In this document: piece after piece, positions 24,436 through 32,139 of the stretch
Position numbering within the stretch: the stretch's first letter is position 1
Layout of the letters: each line of letters starts with the position of its first letter
Source: Chthonomonas sp. UBA1950
GTDB taxonomy: Bacteria > Armatimonadota > Fimbriimonadia > Fimbriimonadales > Fimbriimonadaceae
NCBI GenBank assembly: GCA_002336105.1
Contig: DDEQ01000051.1
Span: 1 to 41,804 of the forward strand
Length of the DNA: 41,804 bases
Direction of reading: 5' to 3'
Program-made: the position numbers and the translations under genes
The notes under the pieces: generated by a model
The model's input: the letters and a program-made list of their open reading frames with translations, nothing else
The model's database searches: none
What the model was told of the DNA's origin: nothing

Positions 24436-25991
24436 AGTTACTTTCTAGTTTCTTCGACTTAAAAGCCCGTGGCAGTCAGCCAGCCGTAAAGACCCGAAAA
24501 CCACTTACCAAGGGAGAAAAAATTCGTTTAGCAAGCGCGGTCTTCGGCGGCAAACTGATCGGTTTAGCCTTGATTGTTGGCCTGATGGCAATCATGGGTG
24601 CTTTCGGTGGCACGACTGCCCACGCCGGAGAAACGTACACGCCACATGAAACGACATTCATGAACACGGCGAACACGATTTGGACTCTGGTTGCAGCGTT
24701 CCTCGTGTTCGGAATGCAAGCAGGTTTTGTGATGCTCGAAGCGGGTTTTGCCCGCCAAAAAGAGACCGTGAACGTATTGATGGAGTGTATTTTTGACACC
24801 TGTCTTTGCGGTTTCTTGTTCTATGGCGTCGGCTATGCGTTCATGTTCAGCGAAGGAAACGGCTTCATCGGTCTCAAGTGGTTTTTCCTTCAGGGAACTC
24901 CTGATACTTACGGAACGACGGGTATCCCGATTCTTGCTCACTGGATTTTCCAATTCGCGTTTGCAGACACCTGTTCGACAATTACGTCAGGCGCGATGAT
25001 CGGTCGAACCGGTTTCCGAGGAGACATCCTCTACTCAATAGGCGTCACAGGATTTATCTATCCGATCATCGGTCACTGGGCGTGGGGCCCCGACGGTTGG
25101 TTGGCGCTCATGGGCTCAAAAGACCACTTTATGCCTGGTCTTGGGCAAAACTTCAGAGACTTCGCTGGTTCAACCGTGGTTCACACTATCGGCGGAGTCG
25201 TATCGCTTGCTGGAGCGCTGGCGCTAGGGCCGAGGCTCGGACGCATTTTCGCAAGAGACGACAAAGCACGCGGTGGAATGCCCGCTCCCCATAACTTGAC
25301 TGTTGCTGCAGTAGGCGGTTTCCTTCTTTGGTTTGGTTGGTACGGGTTCAACCCAGGCAGCACGCTCTCCGCCATGGATATGCAGGGCATTGGTCGCGTC
25401 GCGGCGAACACAACCTTAGCCGCATGTTCAGGTGGAATGGCGGCCATGTTCATGGCACTCTGGTTCGGCGCTACCAAGGGCAAATTCGACCTCGGCTACA
25501 GCATCAATGGCTTCCTTGGGGGACTAGTTGCTATCACCGCTCCATGCTATTGGGTGAGCCCTGGCGGCGCCTTGCTTCTTGGTTTCATAGCAGGAATCAT
25601 CGTATGGCTCGGGGTTAACTTTATTGAGTGGCTCAGAATTGATGACCCCGTAGGTGCTGTCTCAGTTCATGGCCTGTGTGGCATTTGGGGGACTCTCGCG
25701 ATTGGTCTGTTCGCATGCGGAAAGTACGGCGCATCTGGCCCAACCGGCGCTGACGACTCCGCACCGGTCGCAGGCTTGTTCTACGGAGGCGGACCAAGTG
25801 TATTTATTGCTCAGTTGATCGGCAGTCTTGTTATCACCCTTGCAACCTTTATCGTTGCTTTTGCAATGATGAAGGTTATTCGACTCCTTCCTCATCCTTG
25901 GAACCTCCGCGTTGAGGAGAAGGGAGAGACTGGACCTGGTGGTCTGGATGTGTTCGAGCATGGCATCGACGCGTATCCATCACAAATCTAA
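24432..25991 (+). CDS. amt: Ammonium transporter (Amt family)
   Basis: A 519-aa integral membrane ammonium channel. The GTG at 24432 follows GGAGGGATTCCCTG. The first 70 residues form a basic cytoplasmic stretch, a hydrophobic segment and THAHAG-like signal cleavage (GTTAHAGETY), then eleven transmembrane helices. The family signature DFAGSTVVHTIGGVVSLAGAL holds the first pore histidine and SVHGLCGIWGT the second. Also FQFAFADTCSTI and WFGWYGFNPGS. The PII gene follows 59 nt later, the usual Amt-GlnK pairing, in which PII blocks the channel when nitrogen is plentiful. Its start overlaps the stop of the upstream small ORF. Confidence 0.96.
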   Translation: MKLLSSFFDLKARGSQPAVKTRKPLTKGEKIRLASAVFGGKLIGLALIVGLMAIMGAFGGTTAHAGETYTPHETTFMNTANTIWTLVAAFLVFGMQAGFVMLEAGFARQKETVNVLMECIFDTCLCGFLFYGVGYAFMFSEGNGFIGLKWFFLQGTPDTYGTTGIPILAHWIFQFAFADTCSTITSGAMIGRTGFRGDILYSIGVTGFIYPIIGHWAWGPDGWLALMGSKDHFMPGLGQNFRDFAGSTVVHTIGGVVSLAGALALGPRLGRIFARDDKARGGMPAPHNLTVAAVGGFLLWFGWYGFNPGSTLSAMDMQGIGRVAANTTLAACSGGMAAMFMALWFGATKGKFDLGYSINGFLGGLVAITAPCYWVSPGGALLLGFIAGIIVWLGVNFIEWLRIDDPVGAVSVHGLCGIWGTLAIGLFACGKYGASGPTGADDSAPVAGLFYGGGPSVFIAQLIGSLVITLATFIVAFAMMKVIRLLPHPWNLRVEEKGETGPGGLDVFEHGIDAYPSQI

Positions 25992-25999
25992 CGGAACCA

Positions 26000-26026
26000 T
26001 TCCAACCCGTTTTGAACGGGTTGGAA
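26000..26026 (+). repeat. Hairpin between amt and PII genes
   Basis: Perfect 12-bp arms ttccaacccgtt/aacgggttggaa with a three-base loop, nine bases after the amt stop and 24 before the PII ATG. There is no T tract, so it is probably a partial terminator or processing site that sets the Amt to PII ratio. Confidence 0.6.
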
Positions 26027-26050
26027 ATTCGATATTGGACCTACAAAGAA

Positions 26051-26392
26051 ATGTATAAAGTAGAAGCATTCATCCGAGTTCACCGCTTGGAAGCTGTCCG
26101 TGATGCACTTGAAGAAGTTGATATCATTGGGCTTACGGTGAGCGATTGCCGTGGTACTGGTCGCCAGAAGAGCACCGCGCACAGCTTTCGCGGATCACAA
26201 TACAGTCACAGCTTCGAGCCCCGAGCTCGAATTGAAGTCCTGACAACAGAGTCTCAAGTCGATTCTGCCGTTGAGGCCATCCAAAAGGCGGCTAATACGG
26301 GCGAAGTTGGCGATGGAAAGATCTTTGTGACTAAACTAGAGACAGTCGTTCGTATTCGCACGAACGAGCGCGGCGAATCAGCCCTACCATAG
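26051..26392 (+). CDS. glnK: PII nitrogen-regulatory protein
   Basis: A 113-aa GlnB/GlnK-type signal protein that senses 2-oxoglutarate, ATP and ADP and in this context would gate Amt. The ATG at 26051 aligns with the E. coli start; an upstream TTG lies within the hairpin. Conserved: GLTVSDCRGTGRQK (26-40), Y51, EVGDGKIFV and VRIRTNERG. The T-loop differs from the norm (RQKSTAHSFRGSQYSHSFEPR): Y46 is F, D54 is S and K58 is R, while the uridylylation tyrosine Y51 is kept. R9 replaces the usual K. glnK rather than glnB is chosen because of the neighbouring amt. Confidence 0.93.
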   Translation: MYKVEAFIRVHRLEAVRDALEEVDIIGLTVSDCRGTGRQKSTAHSFRGSQYSHSFEPRARIEVLTTESQVDSAVEAIQKAANTGEVGDGKIFVTKLETVVRIRTNERGESALP

Positions 26393-26406
26393 GCTCTTGA
26401 TCAGTT

Positions 26407-26455
26407 TGTGTTGCGGTTTATGACAGCAATGGAGCGGTCAGAACGCCGCAACACA
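26407..26455 (+). promoter_or_regulatory. Inverted repeat before the antiporter start
   Basis: Perfect 10-bp arms tgtgttgcgg/ccgcaacaca, 29-nt loop; the 3' arm ends five bases before the antiporter ATG and occupies the position where a ribosome site is expected. May act at RNA level or as an operator. Confidence 0.5.
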
Positions 26456-26460
26456 GACAC

Positions 26461-27612
26461 ATGACAGATATTCTTCTCCCAATCGCGATCATGCTTGCCG
26501 CAGCAAAACTGGGCGGTGAGTTCTGCGAGCGGTTTCTAAAGCAACCTGCAGTTCTTGGCGAGATCCTCGTTGGTGTTCTCATCGGGAAGAGCGCGTTAGG
26601 TTGGATTGATGGACAAGATCATGTCCTTCAGAGCATCGCCGAAATGGGCGCCGTCCTTCTTCTCTTCGAAGTTGGACTAGAGAGCGACCTCGGAGAACTC
26701 TTTCGCGTCGGAACTAAAGCACTCTGGGTCGCTATTCTCGGTGTTATTTTACCTCTGGCTATGGGTTACGGCTTAATGATCGTAACTGGGCATTCCTCTT
26801 TTGAATCTATTTTCGTTGGCGCAGCCTTAACGGCGACTTCGGTGGGTATCACCGCTCGAGTTTTCGCTGATCTTGGAGTCCTCAAGAGCTACTCAGCCAG
26901 TATCGTACTTGGCGCTGCGGTCATCGATGACGTGCTCGGGTTGATCGTTCTTGCGACTGTTTCCGGCATTGCAAAAACTGGCTCGTTCAGTTTGATGAAC
27001 GCGCTTCAAGTTACAGGTATAGCACTACTCTTCCTGGTTGGAGCAATCGTCATCGGGTTGCGTGCTACGCCAATGCTACTTCGATGGGCACATGCGATGC
27101 AGACTCGGGCAGCCGTTTCGTCTGCGGCAGTCGTCATCGCGTTTATTCTTGCTGCGCTTGCTCACCTGGCAGGATTAGCACCGATTGTTGGAGCTTTTGC
27201 TGCCGGGCTTGTCCTCGCGCAAACAGAGCAAAGAGTTGAATTTGAAGATCAAGTGCGATCCATCGCGGACATCTTTTCACCCGTGTTTTTCGTGATGATG
27301 GGCGCCTCGATCAGCCTCAGTTCCTTTAACAGCACGACGGTAGCGATTGCCGCCATCATGTTCGTTGTCGCAGTGCTGAGCAAGACGGTTGCAGGTCTCT
27401 CGCTTCCCGCCAAAGGTGTTTCCAAGTGGATGATTGCGATCGGCATGGTCCCGCGTGGAGAAGTTGGACTCATCTTTGCCAGCATCGGGTTAACCAATAA
27501 GCTGATTGGCGACAACGTCTACACGGCCATTGTCATCGTGGTTTTGGCTACGACGATGATTACGCCACCCCTTCTTAAGGTGGCATCGAAGAACGAGATC
27601 ACTGCGACTTAG
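26461..27612 (+). CDS. CPA2-family cation:proton antiporter
   Basis: A 383-aa membrane protein with about 11-13 hydrophobic segments. CPA2 signatures are visible: LEVGLESDL near residue 75 (LLLFEVGLESDL), the ALTATSVGITARVF segment, the aspartate pair in AAVIDDVLGL and GMVPRGEVGLIFA. It lacks the C-terminal RCK/TrkA domain found in longer Kef proteins. Likely exchanges Na+ or K+ for H+ at the inner membrane. No Shine-Dalgarno precedes the ATG; an inverted repeat does. Its 3' end overlaps the convergent recombinase gene by 14 bp. Confidence 0.92.
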   Translation: MTDILLPIAIMLAAAKLGGEFCERFLKQPAVLGEILVGVLIGKSALGWIDGQDHVLQSIAEMGAVLLLFEVGLESDLGELFRVGTKALWVAILGVILPLAMGYGLMIVTGHSSFESIFVGAALTATSVGITARVFADLGVLKSYSASIVLGAAVIDDVLGLIVLATVSGIAKTGSFSLMNALQVTGIALLFLVGAIVIGLRATPMLLRWAHAMQTRAAVSSAAVVIAFILAALAHLAGLAPIVGAFAAGLVLAQTEQRVEFEDQVRSIADIFSPVFFVMMGASISLSSFNSTTVAIAAIMFVVAVLSKTVAGLSLPAKGVSKWMIAIGMVPRGEVGLIFASIGLTNKLIGDNVYTAIVIVVLATTMITPPLLKVASKNEITAT

Positions 27613-28459
27613 GGTGCGACTTTTGAACGGCATCCCTAAGTCGTTCCACGCTCACGTGGGTGTAGATTTGGGTTGTTGCTAGGCTTTCGTGTCCTAAAAG
27701 CTGTTGAACCGATTTCAGATCAGCCCCACCATCGAGCAGGTGAGTTGCAAAAGAATGCCTCAAAGTATGTGGTGAAGTTTCTAGCGGTAAACCTACACTT
27801 ATTGCCCACTTTTTGACGATTGTTTGGACGGATCTAGTTGTAAGTCGCTGCCCACGCAAATTGGTAAACATCGGCTGTCCGGCCTTTGGCTCCACACGCT
27901 CTGCTGATACGTATTCAGTCAGCGCCGATGCGCAAGTCTTTCCGAAGATACAGACCCGATCCTTATTGCCTTTTCCCGTCACGCGCAAGGTTCTGGAACT
28001 GAAGTCAATATCGGGCAGGTTCAAACCAACCGCCTCAGAAACTCTCAAGCCAGCGGAATACATAAGCTCCAATATCGCCCGGTCTCGCAGCGGGGACTTT
28101 CCGGTAGCTTCTTGATCCAGCATCTCACCTGCTTGTTGCTTGCTAAGCGCTTTCGGAAGCCTCTTTCTCTTAATAGGTGCTTCGAGCGGTTCCGTCGGAT
28201 CAGTTTCAAGCACCCCTGCCGCCTTGAGATACCTAACAAATGACTTGAGAGTGCTTAACTTTCGCGCCCGAGTAATCGGATTTTGTGCATGTTTTCTGAG
28301 GAACAACCTTAACCTATCCGTGGATAAATCGAGTTCGCCTTTTGTAAACGCCGATAACTGCGCTAAGTCACTTCCATAGGCACGAACTGTCTGAGGCGAG
28401 CGCCTGGCCGCAAGATGGTCGGTAAAAGCCTGAATGAGTGCATCAAGCGACGTGTCGAT
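27599..28459 (-). CDS. Tyrosine recombinase, XerC/XerD type
   Basis: A site-specific recombinase that, in this family, resolves chromosome dimers. The catalytic domain is complete: R in AGLRVSEA, K in TGKGNKDRV, HTLRHSFATH and LLGHESLATTQIYTH with the nucleophilic tyrosine. The first ATG/GTG/TTG is a TTG at 28306, which would give 235 aa and cut off half of the N-terminal core-binding domain. The frame, however, stays open upstream and encodes the missing part (LDALIQAFTDHLAARRSPQT, then VRAYGSDLAQL), reaching into the mutS stop. The best ribosome site there, GGAGGG, is five bases before an ATC at 28459, giving 286 aa. That start is provisional. The gene is coupled to mutS. Confidence 0.85.
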   Translation of the reverse strand: MDTSLDALIQAFTDHLAARRSPQTVRAYGSDLAQLSAFTKGELDLSTDRLRLFLRKHAQNPITRARKLSTLKSFVRYLKAAGVLETDPTEPLEAPIKRKRLPKALSKQQAGEMLDQEATGKSPLRDRAILELMYSAGLRVSEAVGLNLPDIDFSSRTLRVTGKGNKDRVCIFGKTCASALTEYVSAERVEPKAGQPMFTNLRGQRLTTRSVQTIVKKWAISVGLPLETSPHTLRHSFATHLLDGGADLKSVQQLLGHESLATTQIYTHVSVERLRDAVQKSHPKSQ

Positions 28460-28461
28460 CT

Positions 28462-31026
28462 CTACCCTCCGAATCTTTTCTTCCAGTCGTCCAAAAGCCT
28501 CAATGCTTCGAGCGGCGTGAGTCGGTTGACATCTAGCCTCTGAAGCTCCTTGACGACTGGTGGCGCTTCAAACTCGAACAGAGTGAGTTGCATTCGCTGG
28601 CTTTGAGTTGGAATTGCCTTTGGTGTCGTCGTTTCTTCTAGTTCGGCAAGGATTTCGGTTGCCCGGCTTAGGACAGGAGCCGGAACACCCGCCATTCTTG
28701 CCACGTGGATACCGTAGCTTCGATCAGTTCCGCCAGGTAGCACTCGATGAGTCCAAACAATATCGTCGCCAAGTTCTTCTACCGCAACTCTGTAATTCGC
28801 GACCGTTGGCATTTGCTCTGCTAACGAATTCAACTGATGGTAATGAGTCGCAAACATCGTCTTGGCACCGACCTGAACCAGATGCTCGATCATGGCCCAC
28901 GCAATCGCCAAACCGTCGTAAGTGGATGTCCCTCTTCCAACTTCGTCAAGAATGACGAGCGATGAAGAGCTTGCGTGATTCAGGATATTTGCCGATTCGA
29001 CCATCTCGACCATGAACGTGCTTTGGCCTAAAGCGAGTTCATCTTTTGCACCTATTCTTGCAAATATCCTGTCACACAATCCGACTTTGCAAGATTTTGC
29101 AGGAACGAAGGAACCAATTTGGGTGAGCAAAACGATGAGTGCTGTTTGCCGAAGATACGTCGATTTGCCGGCCATATTGGGGCCAGTAAGAATCAAAACC
29201 CTCTCCTTATTTTCTAGGATATGTACATCATTTGGTACAAAACCGCTATTTGTAGCCTCTACGACCGGATGACGACCAGAGATAATCTCTAGATCATCTC
29301 CTTCCGAAATCTCTGGTTTGATATAGCCTCGCCGCGAACCTATCTCGGCTAATCCGGCCAATACATCAATTTCTGCAATTGCTCTGGCGGTTTGCAACAA
29401 TGCTTTCGATTGTTCAGCGACCCTGACTCGCAGACCGTTAAAGAGATCTGCCTCTAGACCGGCAGACTTTTCCTCTGCACCAAGCACTTGCGATTCGTGC
29501 TCTTTGAGCTCCGCGGTAATGTACCTTTCAGCATTCGCTGTCGTTTGTTTTCGAATATAGTCCGCCGGAACCTTCTCAATCTGGCTCTTGCTAACCTCTA
29601 GGTAATAACCAAATACAGAGTTGAATCCGACTTTTAGTGTTGGAATCCCAGTTTTCGCCCGTTCCTGCGCTTCAAGTCGAGCAATATAGCCTTTGCCGTT
29701 TTTCGATAAGTCGCGCAAAGCGTCGAGTTCAGCGTCGTACCCTTCGCGAATAATTCCTCCTTCACGAATACTGTGCGGAGGATCTTGGACCAGAGCAGTT
29801 TCAAGAATTCGTGTTGTTTCGTCGTGATCGGAAATCAATCCGCGAAGCTCCTGCAAACGCCCCACCGCCACCATTCGAAGCGGCTCCGCTAGAACTGGCA
29901 GAGCTTGAAGAGAGTTTCTGAGAGCAGCAAGGTCTCGGGGACCGGCAAGTCCGGCCGCACAACGTGAAACAAGGCGCTCGAGATCTGCCATCTTACGCAG
30001 CGCTTCTCGTAAGTCACCTCGAATAAGAGATTGACCGAAAAGGCGTTCGACCGCGCTTTGACGAGCCAAGATTTCTGTGCGATCCAGTTGTGGCTGCTCA
30101 ATCCACTTGCGCATCAGACGGGTACCCATCGCGGTGACAGTCTCGTCGATCACACCAAGCAAGGTGTACCGCTTTGAGCCATCTTGCATGTTTTGCGTGA
30201 GCTCGAGCGAACGGCGCGTTGCGGGGTCGAGCCTCATGAAACCATCGACCGAATACGTCGAAACGGTATCAACATGCGTAAGCGATAGCCGGTTCTTCTC
30301 TGCGTAAGAAAGGATCATCGACGCAGCAATCACCGCCGAAGGCTTATCAGCACACCCAAATCCCTCTAAATTCGAGACCTTGAAATGCTCCATCATCCGA
30401 CGAGTCGCTCTCTCAGCGGTTAATGTGCTGGATTCGGTGACGGAGCTTCCAAGCGAGCCTGACGCCAATTCTCCATAAACAACAGTTCCAGGCCCAGAAA
30501 GGACTTCTGTGGGCCGAATACGTGCCAATTCTTGGATGAGAAGCTCTTGCGCCGAATCGCCCGTGAGTTCGGTGACACTAAACTCCCCAGTTGATGGGTC
30601 AAGCACCGCCAGCCCCATCTTGTTTTCCAACATACAGATGGCGGCAAGGAAGTTGTTTTGGCCCGAGCTGAGCATCGAATCTTCGACCAAGGTTCCGGGT
30701 GTCATCACTCGGGTCACGCCGCGTTTGACTAACCCCTTCGCACTCTTCGGGTCTTCGAGTTGATCGCAAAGCGCGACTTTCAACCCCTTTTGAAGTAATC
30801 GGGCTAGGTATTTTTCAACGGAATGAAAAGGAACACCAGCCATTGAGATACGGCCATTCGGCCCATCTTCTCGACCAGTCAAAGTGATTTCAAGAGCTGC
30901 CGCAGCCTTATCCGCATCATCGCCGTAGAACTCGTAAAAGTCACCTACACGCATGGCCAGTAGCACGCCAGGATGCTCTGCCTTGGCGGCAAAGTATTGC
31001 TGAAGCATGGGCGTATGAGCGGTCAC
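28462..31026 (-). CDS. mutS: DNA mismatch repair protein MutS
   Basis: An 854-aa ATPase that recognises base mismatches. The mismatch-wedging motif is GDFYEFYG with F30 and E32; the C-terminal ATPase shows Walker A GPNMAGKSTYLRQ (about 614-626), GQSTFMVEM and Walker B VILDEVGRGTSTYDG. Length is typical. The start is a GTG at 31026 giving TAHTPMLQQYFAAK, normal for the family, with a modest AGG upstream. The xer gene overlaps or abuts its stop. No mutL is present in the window. Confidence 0.97.
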   Translation of the reverse strand: MTAHTPMLQQYFAAKAEHPGVLLAMRVGDFYEFYGDDADKAAAALEITLTGREDGPNGRISMAGVPFHSVEKYLARLLQKGLKVALCDQLEDPKSAKGLVKRGVTRVMTPGTLVEDSMLSSGQNNFLAAICMLENKMGLAVLDPSTGEFSVTELTGDSAQELLIQELARIRPTEVLSGPGTVVYGELASGSLGSSVTESSTLTAERATRRMMEHFKVSNLEGFGCADKPSAVIAASMILSYAEKNRLSLTHVDTVSTYSVDGFMRLDPATRRSLELTQNMQDGSKRYTLLGVIDETVTAMGTRLMRKWIEQPQLDRTEILARQSAVERLFGQSLIRGDLREALRKMADLERLVSRCAAGLAGPRDLAALRNSLQALPVLAEPLRMVAVGRLQELRGLISDHDETTRILETALVQDPPHSIREGGIIREGYDAELDALRDLSKNGKGYIARLEAQERAKTGIPTLKVGFNSVFGYYLEVSKSQIEKVPADYIRKQTTANAERYITAELKEHESQVLGAEEKSAGLEADLFNGLRVRVAEQSKALLQTARAIAEIDVLAGLAEIGSRRGYIKPEISEGDDLEIISGRHPVVEATNSGFVPNDVHILENKERVLILTGPNMAGKSTYLRQTALIVLLTQIGSFVPAKSCKVGLCDRIFARIGAKDELALGQSTFMVEMVESANILNHASSSSLVILDEVGRGTSTYDGLAIAWAMIEHLVQVGAKTMFATHYHQLNSLAEQMPTVANYRVAVEELGDDIVWTHRVLPGGTDRSYGIHVARMAGVPAPVLSRATEILAELEETTTPKAIPTQSQRMQLTLFEFEAPPVVKELQRLDVNRLTPLEALRLLDDWKKRFGG

Positions 31027-31120
31027 TGACCTATTGTGGCCTACGCTTCACTGCACATTAACAAACGGACTACCAGTTTGATGGTTCGTTTGAGTCAGAA
31101 TCCAGTCTGGACGACAAGCT

Positions 31121-31567
31121 ATGATCTCTTTAACTGACCTCGCAAAAACGCATATCGCCCGCGACTTAACCGACGAACAGCTTCAGATACTAGCTTCAAG
31201 GCTAGATTTGAGATTGTTATCTGACGAAGAGATCGTTGTGGATGCCACCTCAGCCGAAACAAGCCTTTATGTGATCGTTACCGGGGGAGCAAAAGTAAAA
31301 GGCACCTTTGGACAAGAGGTCAACATCATTCCTGCCGGCAGCCTGATTGGCGAACTTTCATTCCTGGATAAGAAGCCCAGATCAGCAACAGTCGTAAGCG
31401 CAGGTGACTCGACCGTAGCTGTCATTACAGACGAGATATTTGAGAGATTGGGGCGCGATCATCCTGAAATTCAGAGCAAGGTCGTCCTCAACATCGCCAA
31501 AGTCATTTGCGAAAAGCTACGAAGTGCCACTCGCATGATCGAAGCGTTGTCGATTAACTACGTCTAA
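31121..31567 (+). CDS. Stand-alone cyclic nucleotide-binding domain protein
   Basis: A 148-aa protein made of a single cNMP-binding beta-roll plus a C-terminal helix. The phosphate-binding cassette reads LIGELSFLDKKPRSATVV, with E79 and R87 at the ligand positions, so cAMP or cGMP binding is plausible. There is no helix-turn-helix, so it is not a Crp-type activator by itself; it may act as a sensor partner. A hairpin with caaacg/cgtttg arms (31062-31092) lies in the divergent gap with mutS. Its stop overlaps the stop of the convergent TPR gene by two bases. Confidence 0.82.
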   Translation: MISLTDLAKTHIARDLTDEQLQILASRLDLRLLSDEEIVVDATSAETSLYVIVTGGAKVKGTFGQEVNIIPAGSLIGELSFLDKKPRSATVVSAGDSTVAVITDEIFERLGRDHPEIQSKVVLNIAKVICEKLRSATRMIEALSINYV

Positions 31568-32139
31568 GATTTATCTTTGAGTTTGGAGATTTTGCCCTCG
31601 ACTCGCCGAAGGTTTGCTTGCGCGGCAAGATCCTTCGGCTCTCGCGCAATGTAGGCTTTCCAAACTCTCTGTGAATCGATCAACATGCCCAGACGCTCGT
31701 AACTGTGTGCGAGCACCCGAAAGTTATTTGGATGTGCTTTCGCACTCAGCTGTGGTTCCAACAACGGAGGCACTTGGGCATAAGATCTGCTTCTATACAA
31801 AAATTCAGCCAGTGGCAGGGTTCGATCAGGATCGGCGGGGTTTAGCCTTCGATATTTTGTGTAGATGGCCAGGGCTTCGTCGTTAGCTTGGACGTTCTCA
31901 AGCATCCAGCCTAAATTAGTCCAGACATCATAGTCCTGCGGCTGTAGCTCGGCATGAGATCTGAGCAACTGAATCGCAGCAAGAAAGTCGCCATTATCAA
32001 ACCAGACGTCTTCCTGGACGGCCAGCCGACTGATCAATGCATTTTCAATCGACTCCATTCTTGAGGACGTCTTGGTCTGGGAAAACGCCATGCTGGCACA
32101 AGCCGCAGTCAATGCAAGAGTGTAGACAAGCCTTCTCAT
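31564..32139 (-). CDS. Exported TPR-repeat protein
   Basis: A 191-aa protein with a signal peptide (MRRLVYTLALTAACASMAFS) and at least three tetratricopeptide repeats: DFLAAIQLLRSHAELQPQD, DVWTNLGWMLENVQANDEAL, FRVLAHSYERLGMLIDSQR. TPRs mediate protein-protein contacts; a periplasmic scaffold is likely. The ATG overlaps the gatB stop as ATGA, so it is translated from the same transcript, though a functional link to GatB is not obvious. Confidence 0.8.
   Translation of the reverse strand: MRRLVYTLALTAACASMAFSQTKTSSRMESIENALISRLAVQEDVWFDNGDFLAAIQLLRSHAELQPQDYDVWTNLGWMLENVQANDEALAIYTKYRRLNPADPDRTLPLAEFLYRSRSYAQVPPLLEPQLSAKAHPNNFRVLAHSYERLGMLIDSQRVWKAYIAREPKDLAAQANLRRVEGKISKLKDKS

Noticed and set aside
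27599..28459. Tyrosine recombinase as the integrase of a mobile element
   Set aside because: It is of housekeeping Xer type, joined to mutS, with no att repeats, tRNA or cargo genes nearby.
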